A stretch of 64,000 bases of DNA from Deltaproteobacteria bacterium (GTDB lineage: Bacteria; Desulfobacterota; Desulfobacteria; Desulfobacterales; Desulfobacteraceae), in the NCBI GenBank assembly GCA_013151635.1, contig JAADHV010000128.1:1-64000 (forward strand), given 5' to 3'. The translations under genes were made by a program, and so were the position numbers. A model generated the notes under the pieces. The model saw nothing but the letters and a program-made list of their open reading frames with translations, searched no databases and was not told the DNA's origin. Below are positions 1-10,312 of this stretch, one piece after another. Position 1 is the first letter of the stretch. Each line of letters begins with the position of its first letter.

Positions 1-696
1 GGGGCATCCTGTCCCATCGGCCTGGGTGTCTCCTGCTCTGCCGATCGCCAGATCAAGGGGAAAATTACAAAAGATGGGATCTTTTTGGAACAGCTGGAGG
101 AAGACCCTGCCAAATATCTGCCGAAAAAAGAGCCTGGAATGAAAGCTGCGGTTCACATTGATCTGAACAAACCCATGGATGAGATCCGGGCTGAGCTATC
201 CAATTACCCGGTTGCCACAAGACTCGCCTTGACCGGGAAAATCATTGTGGCAAGAGATATTGCCCATGCAAAATTCATGGAAGGTTTTAAAGCGGGAAAA
301 GGCCTGCCAGAATACCTGAAAAATCATATTATTTATTATGCAGGTCCTGCCAAAACACCAGAAGGCGAAGCCTCAGGGTCATTTGGTCCTACTACAGCCG
401 GAAGAATGGATCCCTATGTGCCTGTTTTCCAGAAAGAGGGTGCTTCCATGATCATGCTTGCCAAGGGCAACAGAACAGAGCAGGTCACAAATTCCTGTAG
501 GACACATGGCGGCTTCTATCTTGGTTCTATAGGCGGTCCGGCAGCCCGCATTGGAAAAGATTTTATTAAAAAGGTTGAGATTATCGAGTATGAAGAGCTG
601 GGCATGGAAGCGGTTTATATGATCACTGTAGAAAAATTTCCAGCCTTTATTCTTATTGACGATAAGGGCAATGATTTTTACGCTGATCTCCTGTAG
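1..696 (+). CDS. fumA: Fumarate hydratase, class I (Fe-S), 3' part only
   Basis: Class I fumarase interconverts fumarate and L-malate in the TCA cycle using an oxygen-labile [4Fe-4S] cluster. The reading frame is open from base 1 ([20 protein letters not shown]), so the listed TTG start at 85 is not real and the gene begins before the window. The visible part is the end of the alpha domain plus the whole beta (Fumerase_C) domain: [48 protein letters not shown] and the terminal [13 protein letters not shown] all match single-chain FumA/FumB of Escherichia coli. The catalytic cysteines lie mostly upstream and cannot be checked. A perfect-looking bidirectional hairpin follows the stop codon. A class II fumarase lies about 2 kb downstream, so the cell has both an oxygen-sensitive and an oxygen-stable enzyme. 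Confidence 0.95.
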   Translation, partial: GASCPIGLGVSCSADRQIKGKITKDGIFLEQLEEDPAKYLPKKEPGMKAAVHIDLNKPMDEIRAELSNYPVATRLALTGKIIVARDIAHAKFMEGFKAGKGLPEYLKNHIIYYAGPAKTPEGEASGSFGPTTAGRMDPYVPVFQKEGASMIMLAKGNRTEQVTNSCRTHGGFYLGSIGGPAARIGKDFIKKVEIIEYEELGMEAVYMITVEKFPAFILIDDKGNDFYADLL

Positions 697-712
697 CAAG
701 CATATCCTGTAA

Positions 713-762
713 AATTAATTGCCCCGGGATTAAAGCACTTTACCCCGGAGCAATTAATTTTT
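713..762. terminator. Bidirectional rho-independent terminator between fumarase and chemotaxis receptor
   Basis: A long hairpin is visible: AATTAATTGC on the left pairs with GCAATTAATT on the right, and the stem continues through CCGGG/CCCGG with one C-A mismatch around a short loop. The right arm runs into TTTTT and the left arm is preceded by an A-rich stretch, so it can end transcription from both convergent genes. Confidence 0.75.
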
Positions 763-987
763 AAACCTTGAACTGGTTTACAAGGCTGTCAAGCTTGCTT
801 GCAAGGTTAGACAATTCTTTGGCTTTTGTATTGACCTTGTCGCTGTTGGATGAAAGCTCTGTTGCTGAAACTTTTACTTCTTCTATTTTTGAAGCAATAT
901 TATTTGCCACTTCAGAAGTCTTGGCCATGGAGGCATTGACCTCACTCACGCCTGAAGATACCTGGGAAATATTTCCTGCAATTTCCT
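761..987 (-). pseudogene. C-terminal fragment of the methyl-accepting chemotaxis protein (after frameshift)
   Basis: This frame encodes EIAGNISQ followed by [29 protein letters not shown]..., the expected distal leg of an MCP coiled coil and its C-terminal tail. It continues the main receptor frame that ends at 946. The switch falls at about 985-991, where the minus strand reads GCAAGGAAATTGCAGG. One extra A would restore [11 protein letters not shown], as found in intact receptors. It is either a sequencing or assembly indel or a genuine lesion that removes the last ~75 residues. Confidence 0.8.
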
Positions 988-2712
988 TGCAGAAGATTGT
1001 TCTTCAATGGCTGAAGCTATCGTTATGACGATATCATTTGTTTCATTGACAGTGTTGGTTATGTTTTTAATGCCTGAAATAGTATTGGTTGTGGATGCCT
1101 GGATAGCTTCTATCTTTGACCTGATCTCATCTGTTGCATCAGCCGTCTGCCGTGCCAGATCCTTGATTTCATTTGCCACGACAGCAAAACCTTTACCGCT
1201 TTCCCCGGCCCTTGCAGCTTCAATGGTTGCGTTCAGCGCCAAAAGGTTAACCTGCTCTGAAATATCCGTGATAGTACCTATAACATGGTTGATCTGGGAG
1301 GCAGAATTTCCAAGTTCACTCATCTGCTTTGTTACTTCTTTGGCACGGCCAACCGCACTCTGGGTTATCTGGCTTGCGTTTCCCGTATTTGATGCGATCT
1401 CATTAATTGTTGCACTCATCTGATCGGCGGCGGCGGCAACGGTATTAATATTGTTTGATGTGGTATCAAGGACCTCTGCAACAAGAGAGATATTCCCTTT
1501 CATATCATCGCTGGAACTTGCCACGTTTGCGGATATTCCTGATGTATGGTCAGATGAATTGTTCATTTCAATGGAGATATCGGCAAGGTTTTTTGCCGAT
1601 GAGGTAAGGTCATATGAATTTTGTGCCAGATCCTTTATAATACTTTGGATTTTCCCTATGAAAATATTAAAACTTTCTGCCAGCTCACCAATTTCATCCA
1701 CGGAACTTACTTCAATCCTGGTGGTAAGATCCCCGTTGCCTTCTGCTGCATCTTTCAGGTTGGTCACAACCTCTTTTAAAGGTTTCAGAACTGAATTGGC
1801 AATAAAGAGAATAATCAAAACAGCAATGATTATGGATATTGCAACCGTGGCTGCACTGACCTTGGCAAGAAGAGTAACAGGAGAAAAGATTTCATCGCTG
1901 TCTGCTGCTGCACTGATGTATATAAACGGGTCTTTTAACTTTTTAAATGCCACGACACATTTTTTATTGTCCAGCTTTATGTTTACAAGGCCGCTTTTTT
2001 TGTCCTTGAGGGATGCCCATATATCGAGTTTGGCAAGGTTTAACCGGAAAATTTGGTTTTTGTCAGGATAGGCAATGGCGACGCCTTTGCTGTCAGTCAC
2101 AAAAGCAAATCCTTTCCGGCCGATTTTAACCGGTGTGATAAATTTATCTGAAAATGAGGTAAAGTCAATAATGGCGAAAATCACACCTGTGATCTCATCT
2201 GAAAGCAAAATTGGTGCGGCAATGGCAAAAACCGGCTGTCCTGTTTTGTTACTTTTAAAAATAAGGCTTGTTACCATTTTTCCTTTCAGCGCTTTTTGAA
2301 AAAAGGATTGTTTGTCAACTTTGTACTTGTTGATCAGGTCAGGATCGGAAGAAGATGTCACAAGTCCGGTGTTATCGGCAAGATTAATGCTTTCAAAGCT
2401 GTTGTAGTCTTTTTTAAAACTGCTTAGTTTTTCACTGGATTTTCTCCTTGAGAACCCGTCCACCCAGGAAGTGTCAACTGCATTGGGAAATTCTTTTTCC
2501 TTTGTCCAGTTTTTTACGTTGATCTTCCGTTCAGTGATCCATGATTCCATCATAATGGAAATGGAATCGGCCTGCTTTGTTATCTGATCTATTATAAGCG
2601 AATTCAATGCATCTTTTGACTGGAAATATGAGATCAGGGAAGAAGCCCCCATGGCAATAAAAATAAGTAGAACGGTTGGAATGAGAAATTTAAATTTAAT
2701 GCTGGTTTTCAT
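946..2712 (-). CDS. Methyl-accepting chemotaxis protein (dCache-HAMP-MA), frameshifted near its 3' end
   Basis: Transmembrane chemoreceptor that relays a periplasmic ligand signal to CheW/CheA. Seen in order: an N-terminal membrane helix (residues ~8-28), a large extracytoplasmic Cache-type sensor (~35-280), a second membrane helix ([19 protein letters not shown]), a HAMP linker, then the long signalling coiled coil with the conserved hairpin tip [17 protein letters not shown] ribosome site GGAG lies a few bases before the ATG. The frame ends in the non-homologous tail [13 protein letters not shown] because of a one-base shift at ~985-991; the rest of the receptor continues in another frame to 761. 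Ligand unknown. It stands alone, without che genes. Confidence 0.9.
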   Translation of the reverse strand: MKTSIKFKFLIPTVLLIFIAMGASSLISYFQSKDALNSLIIDQITKQADSISIMMESWITERKINVKNWTKEKEFPNAVDTSWVDGFSRRKSSEKLSSFKKDYNSFESINLADNTGLVTSSSDPDLINKYKVDKQSFFQKALKGKMVTSLIFKSNKTGQPVFAIAAPILLSDEITGVIFAIIDFTSFSDKFITPVKIGRKGFAFVTDSKGVAIAYPDKNQIFRLNLAKLDIWASLKDKKSGLVNIKLDNKKCVVAFKKLKDPFIYISAAADSDEIFSPVTLLAKVSAATVAISIIIAVLIILFIANSVLKPLKEVVTNLKDAAEGNGDLTTRIEVSSVDEIGELAESFNIFIGKIQSIIKDLAQNSYDLTSSAKNLADISIEMNNSSDHTSGISANVASSSDDMKGNISLVAEVLDTTSNNINTVAAAADQMSATINEIASNTGNASQITQSAVGRAKEVTKQMSELGNSASQINHVIGTITDISEQVNLLALNATIEAARAGESGKGFAVVANEIKDLARQTADATDEIRSKIEAIQASTTNTISGIKNITNTVNETNDIVITIASAIEEQSSARKLQEIFPRYLQA

Positions 2713-2868
2713 TCTTAATTCTCCTGATTATTTAAAAAATATATTTAATAATTTCGTTTATACCATATATTAGTTTAATATAAGTCTCTAATATAATGTA
2801 TTTGCAAAAAAAGAAATACCTTTATGCACGTATCCTTGAAAGATTAATAAAAGAGGGAGGTTTTTTTA

Positions 2869-4269
2869 ATGCGGACAAGAATAGAAACAGACATCATGGG
2901 AAGGGTTATGGTCCCTTTTGATAAATACTGGGGCGCGCAGACCCAGAGGTCTCTGGACCATTTCAAAATAGGGAATTTAAAGATGCCCCTGGAGGTTATC
3001 AGGGCATTTGGAATATTAAAAAAAGCCGCAGCAATTGTGAACCATGATCTGGGGGTATTGCCCGGGGAAAAAAAAGATATCATTGTAAGGGTCTGCGATG
3101 AAATTATCAAGGGAACCCTTGATGATCATTTTCCCCTGGTTGTCTGGCAGACAGGATCAGGGACCCAGACTAACATGAATGTGAACGAGGTCATTGCCAA
3201 CAGGGCCCATGTGCTGCTCGGCAACAAGCTTGGAAAAGGAAAACTTTTTATTCATCCCAATGATGATGTAAATAAGTCCCAGTCTTCTAATGACACCTTT
3301 CCAACAGCCATGAATATTGCAGGCCTTGTCATGGTGAAAGACCATACCATACCCTGCCTTGAAAAAATGAAAGCATCCCTGGAAAAAAAAGTCCGGGCCT
3401 GGAAAAATATTGTAAAAACCGGCCGCACCCATCTTATGGATGCCACCCCTTTGACGCTTGGTCAGGAATTTTCAGGATATACCTCCATGCTGGACCATGG
3501 CCTTAAAGCCCTTAGCCACACCTTGGCTCACCTGTCTGAGCTGGCACTGGGCGGAACAGCCGTGGGAACCGGTCTTAATGCGCCTTTGGGCTATGATAGA
3601 AAAGTTGCCGGAATTATTGCCGATCTTACGGGTTACCCATTTGTTACGGCTCCGAATAAATTTGAGTCCATGGGAGCACACGATGCCATTGTCAGCACGC
3701 ACGGGGCTTTGAAAACACTGGCAGGCAGTCTTATGAAAATCGCTAATGATATAAGGCTTTCAGGTTCAGGGCCCCGATGCGGTTTAAGTGAGCTTTTTCT
3801 GCCAGGAAATGAACCAGGGTCTTCCATCATGCCGGGGAAAGTAAACCCCACCCAGGCAGAAGCTTTGACAATGGTGTGTGCCAGGGTAATGGGTAATGAT
3901 GTCACAATCAATATCGGTGGATCAAACGGTCATTTTGAACTTAATGTTTTCAAACCCGTGATCATTTGCAGTTTTCTTGAATCGGCGCGTTTGATGGGGG
4001 ATGCAGCCTTGTCATTTAAAAATAATTTAGTGGATGGGATGCAGCCTGATCTTGAAAATATTGAAAAATGCCTCAATAAATCGCTCATGCTTGTAACAGC
4101 CCTGAATCCCCATATCGGCTATGATAATGCGGCAAAGATTGTAAAAAAAGCCCAAAAGGAAAATAAAACCCTGAAACAGGCAGGCATTGAGCTTGGGATT
4201 ATAACTGGCGAACAATTTGATAAATGGGTTGATCCCGGAAAAATGACAGGGTTAATTAATTTATCTTAG
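2869..4269 (+). CDS. fumC: Fumarate hydratase, class II
   Basis: Reversible hydration of fumarate to L-malate by the iron-independent homotetrameric enzyme of the aspartase/fumarase superfamily. The 466-residue length is typical. Visible signatures include [10 protein letters not shown] near the start, [53 protein letters not shown], the superfamily signature [16 protein letters not shown] and [17 protein letters not shown]. Aspartases and adenylosuccinate lyases differ in these blocks, so the assignment is firm. The ATG has AGGGAGG about ten bases upstream. It may be cotranscribed with the following small gene and reductase. It lies close to, but is not homologous with, the class I fumarase at the window start. 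Confidence 0.97.
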   Translation: MRTRIETDIMGRVMVPFDKYWGAQTQRSLDHFKIGNLKMPLEVIRAFGILKKAAAIVNHDLGVLPGEKKDIIVRVCDEIIKGTLDDHFPLVVWQTGSGTQTNMNVNEVIANRAHVLLGNKLGKGKLFIHPNDDVNKSQSSNDTFPTAMNIAGLVMVKDHTIPCLEKMKASLEKKVRAWKNIVKTGRTHLMDATPLTLGQEFSGYTSMLDHGLKALSHTLAHLSELALGGTAVGTGLNAPLGYDRKVAGIIADLTGYPFVTAPNKFESMGAHDAIVSTHGALKTLAGSLMKIANDIRLSGSGPRCGLSELFLPGNEPGSSIMPGKVNPTQAEALTMVCARVMGNDVTINIGGSNGHFELNVFKPVIICSFLESARLMGDAALSFKNNLVDGMQPDLENIEKCLNKSLMLVTALNPHIGYDNAAKIVKKAQKENKTLKQAGIELGIITGEQFDKWVDPGKMTGLINLS

Positions 4270-4356
4270 GTTTTCCCTTTGCCAGGATTTGCTTTGCATG
4301 AAAAAAAAGCATATAATTTTAAGAATACCCGGTAGAAAAAACAGGAGACAGATACA

Positions 4357-4569
4357 ATGGAGCATCACGTAACCGTGTTTAAACCATATCCTTTTAAAGA
4401 GGGACAGAAAATAAAGATCGAGGGATCGAGACGATCAGGCGACTGGGAAGTTACAGGCTTAAGTGACACCAAAGTCACCCTGCGCTGTCCGGTTTCAAAA
4501 AAAGAAGTGAACTTTGACAGGTTCTGTTATTTTATAGAAGATAAAAACATGGAATGGCCGGAAGCCTGA
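4357..4569 (+). CDS. Small conserved-looking hypothetical protein (70 aa)
   Basis: A 70-residue soluble protein that I do not recognise. It begins MEHHVTVFKPYPFKEGQKIKI and contains an alternating strand pattern (IKIEGSRRSGDWEVTGL, KVTLRCPVSKKEVNF) that suggests a small beta-barrel of the SH3 or Tudor kind. It has two cysteines (RCPVSKK and DRFCYFI) and no membrane segment. A ribosome site (ACAGGAG) precedes the ATG. It lies between fumC and a RibD-like reductase on the same strand with short gaps, so it is probably in that transcript. Function unknown. Confidence 0.65.
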   Translation: MEHHVTVFKPYPFKEGQKIKIEGSRRSGDWEVTGLSDTKVTLRCPVSKKEVNFDRFCYFIEDKNMEWPEA

Positions 4570-4593
4570 GACATGAATAAAGGATGATGATAA

Positions 4594-5097
4594 ATGAGGG
4601 TTATACTTTTGATGGCTGTTACAGCAGACGGGATGATAGCAAGAGATTCCAGGCAACTTGTAAACTGGACCGGGCAGGCGGATAAAAAGTATTTTGTTCA
4701 TATTACAAGAAAAGCCGGAGTTATGATAATGGGCTCCAAAACATTTGATACTATAGGAAAAGTATTGCCCGGCCGTAAAAATATTGTCATGACAAGGGAC
4801 AAAACAAGGACAAGCCCGGACAAGGACTTGGTTTTTACAGATAAGGCACCGTGCCTGATCATTAAAGAGCTTGAAACAAAGGGGTTCAAACTTGCAACCC
4901 TTATCGGCGGGTCAATTATAAATACTCTTTTCATGAAGGAAAACCTGGTTGATGAAATTCATCTGACGATGGTCCCACGGTTCTTTGGAAAAGGCCTGCC
5001 CCTTTTTAATGAAACCTTGGATACCCGCCTGGAGCTTTTGGATGCGCAAAAAATTAACAAGAGCCATGTTTTAGTAAAATACAGGGTTAAAAAATAA
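4594..5097 (+). CDS. RibD C-terminal / dihydrofolate reductase-like protein
   Basis: A 167-residue NADPH-dependent reductase-fold protein of the RibD_C/DHFR superfamily. Evidence: the N-terminal strand VILLMAVTADGMIAR, the nucleotide-binding segment VMIMGSKTFDTIGKVLPGRKNIVMTR, the glycine-rich ATLIGGSIINTLFM and VDEIHLTMVPRFFGKGLPLF. These match stand-alone RibD_C proteins, which reduce pteridine- or pyrimidine-type substrates; the true substrate cannot be told from sequence. The deaminase half of RibD is absent, so it is not a complete riboflavin enzyme. It follows the 70-residue unknown gene by 24 bases and precedes the cysteine desulfidase-like gene. Confidence 0.85.
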   Translation: MRVILLMAVTADGMIARDSRQLVNWTGQADKKYFVHITRKAGVMIMGSKTFDTIGKVLPGRKNIVMTRDKTRTSPDKDLVFTDKAPCLIIKELETKGFKLATLIGGSIINTLFMKENLVDEIHLTMVPRFFGKGLPLFNETLDTRLELLDAQKINKSHVLVKYRVKK

Positions 5098-5117
5098 AGC
5101 CGGTGAAAGGAAAACCC

Positions 5118-6401
5118 ATGCTGGATAAAGATGAACGCCGTAGTATCATTGCACTCATCAACAGGGAAGTCGTTCCGGCTCTGGGGTGCACAGAACCTGT
5201 GGCCGTTGCCCTGGCAACAGCTAAATCAAGGGAGACCCTTGGGCAATTTCCTGAAACAATTAAGGTCCTGGTCAGTGGAAATATTTATAAAAACGGTATG
5301 GGGGCAGGGATTCCAGGCACAGGTATGGTTGGCCTTTCCATTGCTGCCGCCCTTGGCGCTGTATGCGGCAGTTCAAAAGACGGGCTTGAGGTGTTAAAAA
5401 AAGTAAATGATAAAAATCTTGAAACAGCACGCAGGCTTGTGGATGGGAAAAAGGTGGATATAAATGTAAAGGATGGAACAGATAAACTTTACGTTGAAAG
5501 CATCTGCAAAATAAAAGGTCAAACCTCCAGGACCATTATTTCACATCGCCATACAAATATCATTTATGTTGAGAAGAACGGAGAGGCTGTTTTTCGCGGG
5601 GCCATGGCCTGTTCCGGGCAAGAGACACCTGAGAAAAGGACCGGTCTTTGTGTGGCAAAGGTTTTTGAATTCGCAGACAAGGCCCCGCTTGAAGAAATCA
5701 GGTTCATCCTGAAAGGTGCCAGGCTTAACAAAGCTGTTTCAAAGGAAGGCATGACAGGAAAATATGGCCTCAAGGCCGGTATTACAATACAGAAAAATAT
5801 CTTAAGGAAATTTATTGCAGATGATCTTGCCTCCTATGCCATGTCATTGACGGCCGCAGCCTCGGATGCCAGGATGGACGGGTGCAGTCTGCCTGTGATG
5901 AGTAATTCGGGCAGCGGGAACCAGGGAATCACCACCTTCCTGCCGGTGGTCGCAGTAGCGCAGAAAACCAGAGCCGGTAAGGAAAAACTTGTCAGGGCTC
6001 TTATCCTGAGTAATCTTATGGCCATTTATATAAAACAGTTTACAGGCCAGCTCACGGCATTGTGCGGTGTCCTGACAGCAGCAACCGGTGCCGCCTGCGG
6101 GGTCTGTTATCTTCTGGGTGGAAATTTTGCAAAGGTCAGCGGCACCATTAAAAACATGGCGGCAAGCTTAACAGGCATGATTTGCGATGGTGCAAAACAG
6201 GGCTGCGCGCTTAAAGTCTCGGCCGGGGTCAGCTCGGCTGTCTATAGTGCCCTTCTGGCCATGGAAGGAAGCTATGCCAGGCATACCGACGGCATTATTG
6301 ACAAAGATGTGGAACAGACAATCAGGAATATTGGAGAGCTTGCAACAAAGGGCATGCTTGAAACCGACCGCCAGATCCTTCACACCATGATTTCAAAATA
6401 A
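5118..6401 (+). CDS. L-cysteine desulfidase / L-serine dehydratase-like protein (UPF0597, CyuA/YhaM family)
   Basis: Members of this family are [4Fe-4S] enzymes that break L-cysteine into pyruvate, ammonia and sulfide (CyuA of enteric bacteria, the archaeal L-cysteine desulfidase). Seen: ALGCTEPVAVALA at the N-terminus, SGNIYKNGMGAGIPGT, a glycine-rich SNSGSGNQGITTFLPV, and conserved cysteines in ATGAACGVCYLLGG and MICDGAKQGCALK that fit the cluster site. I chose ATG 5118 because AAAGG lies seven bases upstream; the ORF track's GTG at 5103 has no such site. It is in line with the upstream reductase and convergent with the yegD-like gene. Cysteine use versus serine use cannot be separated by eye. 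Confidence 0.85.
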   Translation: MLDKDERRSIIALINREVVPALGCTEPVAVALATAKSRETLGQFPETIKVLVSGNIYKNGMGAGIPGTGMVGLSIAAALGAVCGSSKDGLEVLKKVNDKNLETARRLVDGKKVDINVKDGTDKLYVESICKIKGQTSRTIISHRHTNIIYVEKNGEAVFRGAMACSGQETPEKRTGLCVAKVFEFADKAPLEEIRFILKGARLNKAVSKEGMTGKYGLKAGITIQKNILRKFIADDLASYAMSLTAAASDARMDGCSLPVMSNSGSGNQGITTFLPVVAVAQKTRAGKEKLVRALILSNLMAIYIKQFTGQLTALCGVLTAATGAACGVCYLLGGNFAKVSGTIKNMAASLTGMICDGAKQGCALKVSAGVSSAVYSALLAMEGSYARHTDGIIDKDVEQTIRNIGELATKGMLETDRQILHTMISK

Positions 6402-6413
6402 TTTTTGTATGCC

Positions 6414-7700
6414 TTATTCAATGTTGCGGCCGTGCAGGCCCAGGCCATAGGCAACGCTGGTAAATGCATCTGCGCTTCTGATTTTATCCGGCCCGATCCG
6501 TTTTTCAAATATTGCCCGGATCAGGGGAATATAGGATGAACCGCCAGTTAAAAAAACCGCATCAATATTTTTTGAAGATAAATTCGCCTTTTTGAGGGTT
6601 GAGCTGATGCATGCGTTAATGACGGCTACTTTTTCACTGATAATATTTTCAAATTCATCCCTGGATAGAAGTTCATCAATGCAGATATCATATTCATTAA
6701 AATAAATACACGATTCATCCATGCCGGATAATTCGCATTTTGCTTTTTCAATGGATTGAAAAAGCAGGTATCCGTAATTGTAATTGATCAGGTTTTCAAG
6801 GTTTTTCAAAAGTTTTTTATCCTGGAACTTTGCTTTTACCTTAAGCTCTTTAATACTGTTCAAAGTCCTTGGCAGCCGGAGCTGGGGAATGAGATGCCAT
6901 TGCATAAGTTTTCTTATAACAATAGGGGAAAGCCCGAAAAAATTGTCACTCCACATGGATTTTACCTGTACATTTTTACCGTAATAAACTGCCACTTTTT
7001 TTCGCATGATTTTGGAGTCAAAGATATCACCGCCTATGTAAACGCCCCCCACAGCAAGAATGTCATGGTTCCCCCTGGTTCTTGTGCCCACCTTTTTCAA
7101 GGCTTTATGAATGGTAAAATCAGAACTGCCGGCACCAAAATCACCAACTAATACGATCTGTTCTTTTCCCGTCTCAAGGCTGTTTTCATAAGCCAGGGCA
7201 GCAGCAATCGGTTCCAGTTGAAAAGAAATATTCTTGAACCCGGCAAGTTTAGCCGCCTGACTCAGACGTTCCTGCGCAATCTTATCCCTGCCTTTGTCCT
7301 CTGAAAAAATAACCGGACGGCCTAAAACCAGATCAGAAACCTCTTGCTTGATTATTTTTTGCCCCCGATGTTTCATGACTTTGAAAAATATGGAGATCAA
7401 TTCTTCAAGGGTATAGGATTTCCCATAAATGGATGTTTTTTCAAATCCGGTATCCGGAAGAAATGTTTTGATCGATTGCATATACCGGCCGCAGGCTTCG
7501 TTTTCAATGTATTTTTTAACCCCTTCATACCCGACATATGACATGGCCATGCCTTCTTCTTTCACAAAATAAAGAATTGATTTCAGTGAATTTGAAATAG
7601 GGTTTTCCCTGTCCACGTCCAGCAGCTTTACTTTGCCGTCCATGTTAACGGACAATGCTGAATTGGATGTTCCGAAATCAATACCAAATATGGCAGACAT
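6414..7700 (-). CDS. yegD: Hsp70-family ATPase, YegD-like
   Basis: An actin/Hsp70-fold protein of 428 residues with the phosphate-1 loop IFGIDFGTSNSALSV, phosphate-2 motif LVGDFGAGSSDFTI and adenosine motif VFLTGGSSYIPLIR. It has no DnaK-type substrate-binding domain or lid, which fits the YegD group of short Hsp70 relatives with unknown clients. The conserved QLEPIAAALAYE of the ATPase is present. The gene is alone on this strand and convergent with the cysteine desulfidase-like gene, separated by only about a dozen bases. A chaperone-like or regulatory ATPase role is an inference from the fold. Confidence 0.88.
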   Translation of the reverse strand: MSAIFGIDFGTSNSALSVNMDGKVKLLDVDRENPISNSLKSILYFVKEEGMAMSYVGYEGVKKYIENEACGRYMQSIKTFLPDTGFEKTSIYGKSYTLEELISIFFKVMKHRGQKIIKQEVSDLVLGRPVIFSEDKGRDKIAQERLSQAAKLAGFKNISFQLEPIAAALAYENSLETGKEQIVLVGDFGAGSSDFTIHKALKKVGTRTRGNHDILAVGGVYIGGDIFDSKIMRKKVAVYYGKNVQVKSMWSDNFFGLSPIVIRKLMQWHLIPQLRLPRTLNSIKELKVKAKFQDKKLLKNLENLINYNYGYLLFQSIEKAKCELSGMDESCIYFNEYDICIDELLSRDEFENIISEKVAVINACISSTLKKANLSSKNIDAVFLTGGSSYIPLIRAIFEKRIGPDKIRSADAFTSVAYGLGLHGRNIE

Positions 7701-8095
7701 GATTAATTTTCTCCCGGCAAATCGTTAATAATTTTTTAAGCTCCGGCCTCTTAAATTCAAAGCGGAACACACTACATCAGAATCAAGGCTTTGTAAAGAA
7801 ACATATGGAGAATCCAGCAATTCTCGCAAGGAAAAAATGATTATCGTTAATCAGTTTCTGATTTTTATTTGGTGTTCATGATTAAGGTTTTGCACAGAGA
7901 TTTTTCCGACTGTCAGGGTCGTTTGCTCAGCAGAGCATTAAAGATTCCATTTGAATTATTAAATATTGGGGAAGCTATGACTATGCAAGTTATTCTTGAG
8001 TTCCAGATTAACCCCAACGGTGCATAAAATTTCCCCCAAATTACTTTATTTTTACGCTGCTTTTTGCAACATGTGATTTTCATATTACCCCCGTT
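7701..8095. other. 395-bp gene-free stretch
   Basis: No convincing gene is seen. A GGGGAA...TTCCCC pair near 7967-8036 encloses an ATGCA...TGCAT pair, which could form a weak two-level fold. A 16-codon ORF inside it has no ribosome site worth trusting. The left part should hold the yegD promoter. Confidence 0.4.
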
Positions 8096-10312
8096 TTAAT
8101 CAGCAGGCCTGATATTCACATTATCAATGGCAGGGCCGCAATAAGCATCGTTGATATTATCCGGTGCAACAAATGAAATTTTCAAAGACCCGGATGTTGC
8201 GGTAAATCTCAATGCCTGCCTTTGCCAGCCCATATTGCCTGCATTTTTCCCTTTTGTGTCAAACTGGTAGGATCTGACCTGATCACCTGCTTTCACCTGG
8301 AGCAGTTTTACTCCTGAATGGAAAAAATTTCCTGCAAGATCAAAACTTAAAACATAGGTTTTACCAGGCACTGCAGCAAAGGTCTGGGTCAGGGTGCTGC
8401 ATGAGGACCCGCAAAGGTCAATGGAACGGTGACCATTTTTCTGCTGCCAGTAGGTTCCGACAATATCTATTGATCCGCGTTCAATGCGCCAGCCGGGCAG
8501 GGAATTTGATCCTGTGCCAAGGGTGGCAAACCTGCCGAGATTTCCGGGACCTGCTTCAAAATTACCATTTATCAGCTTTCCACCGGCAGGGATGTGGGTT
8601 TTGATGCGCTTTCCCCATACCTTTGTCCCATTCTTCATATCGTGATACAGCATCAATACAGGGCCCTTGTATTTCCCTCCGGGCTTATCCAATCCTGAAT
8701 CACGTTCCCTTGATGCAAAATGATAAACCGATTCGGCAATATTTGCAGAAAGTTTTCCTGCCGCCCTTATGACAAGTCCGTAATTGGATGCGCCCGAACC
8801 CCATTTCCTGACAAGGGAGGTGATATCAACATCTGTCCACTCCCGCAGGCCGTTGCCAGGATTGAATACGGCAACAGGGGCAGGGTCTGTTCCGGGCTGG
8901 TGTACCCAGCTTATTGAGCCGGGGGGAGCTGTTTTTTCAATCTGCCCTGAATGATAGGTATCAGAGCCTTCACCCCAAGGGGAGGTGACCCTGTAAATGC
9001 CAAGTTTTACACCTGTCCCGCCGCTGGTCTGAAAATAGTAAAGCCTTAATACAGCCCGCCTGACTGCGGCAGCATTCACGCCTGAAAGATCAAAACGTAT
9101 ATATGCCCTGCTTTCTCCTCCGGCAGGATGCCAGCCAGCCATCAGCTGATCATATTTGCCCCTGTTGGACCGGTTCCAGTTCCGGTACTTGTAGGCATAG
9201 ACATAGGCATCTGCAGATGCCCTCAAAAGGTTGCGGTCAACAGGAACAGAATTTGTTTTCTGTCCTGGATGATCAGTATAAAATTTATCTTTCCACCACT
9301 TTTTAGAGGATACAGGCAAAACTGCAACCTTTCCGCCGGCAGAAACCTCAACTGCCTGGCCGCTGTGAAAAACCTGTGCCTTATCCTGTCTTATGGCAGA
9401 AGTTTTTAGCCTGACCCTGCCTTCAAGGATATCAACCCTGATATCATTTCCTGAACCTGTAGTAACGACAAAATCAGTATCAAGTCCTATAATCTTGGCA
9501 TGGGGATGGAAGTTATACCACTTGCCTGCTGTTTTCGGGCCTACCACCACCTCAAAATGCCCCCCGTTCTTCCGGTTAAAGCTTACAAAACGCGCGCTGC
9601 CCTTGCGCACACGAAGAGAAACAGACCCGGGAGAGAGGAAACCAAGCTCCAGCAGGGTTTTTTCATTCACAAAAATATTTCCCCACCTGTGCCCTGAAAT
9701 GGCCAGGTTTATCAGGGCCTTTGACCCAGGCCCGGTTCCAATGTCTTCCCAGGGTTTCAGTGTTGCCGGAAATTTTGTAATATCATTGTATCCTTCCCAG
9801 ATTTTTCCGGATTTCAACTGCAGGGTATGCCTGAACACATGCCCGCTTCCCGATACGATATTCACTTTAAAATTTTTCAGGATACTGCGGGGAATATCAT
9901 GGGTCAGCCATTGTTCTATCCATCCCCATATTGTTTTTGATTCTGTTATGGCCTCACCCGGCATGGGCAGGAGAGGAGAATGAACGGCATTTTCAATATA
10001 CCTTGATCTTACCCCGTTGAGAAAAGCTGAAGAGCCTTCGACCACCCAGTCGTCGGGCAGGCCGTAAATATTGCCGTACTGCACAAAAGGACGGAGATGG
10101 TAACCGCCTGCCTCTCCCCTGTTCAGGTCATGGAGGAAAGGTCCCCCGGCATAAAGCTGCCTGGAAGCTTTTGCATGCTTTTTAAAAATAGTGCTTCCCA
10201 CTTCTCCTATTTCAGTATACACAAAACCTGCACCATGATTTGGAGTTCCCACCATTATAAGCTTGCGGACATCATCCCTGTAGCGGAGCCTTTGATATAA
10301 TTCCTGGCAATC
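8096..10312 (-). pseudogene. C-terminal part of large secreted lipase-like protein: FecR-like, DNRLRE-type and choice-of-anchor C-type domains
   Basis: Third frame of one long broken gene (8096-11929). True homology begins where the minus strand reads LRYRDDVRKLIMVGTPNHGAG, directly continuing the alpha/beta hydrolase of the preceding frame; the codons upstream to 10354 are out of frame. After the hydrolase come a FecR-like stretch (ITTGSGNDIRVDILEGRVRL-type pattern, about residues 310-370), a DNRLRE/disaggregatase-like beta-sandwich (ADAYVYAYKYRNWNRSN ... RAYIRFDLSG ... WTDVDITSLVRKW) and a C-terminal module like DUF642/choice-of-anchor C (NGNFEAGPG ... SLPGWRIERGSIDIVG ... VPGKTYVLSFDLAGN). 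The last two are carbohydrate- or surface-binding folds in other proteins. Loss of one A in AAAGG at about 10291-10293 explains the frame change. Confidence 0.8.

Noticed and set aside
7977-8027. Short ORF MTMQVILEFQINPNGA as a gene
   Set aside because: Sixteen codons with no recognised family and no supporting context; chance is more likely.
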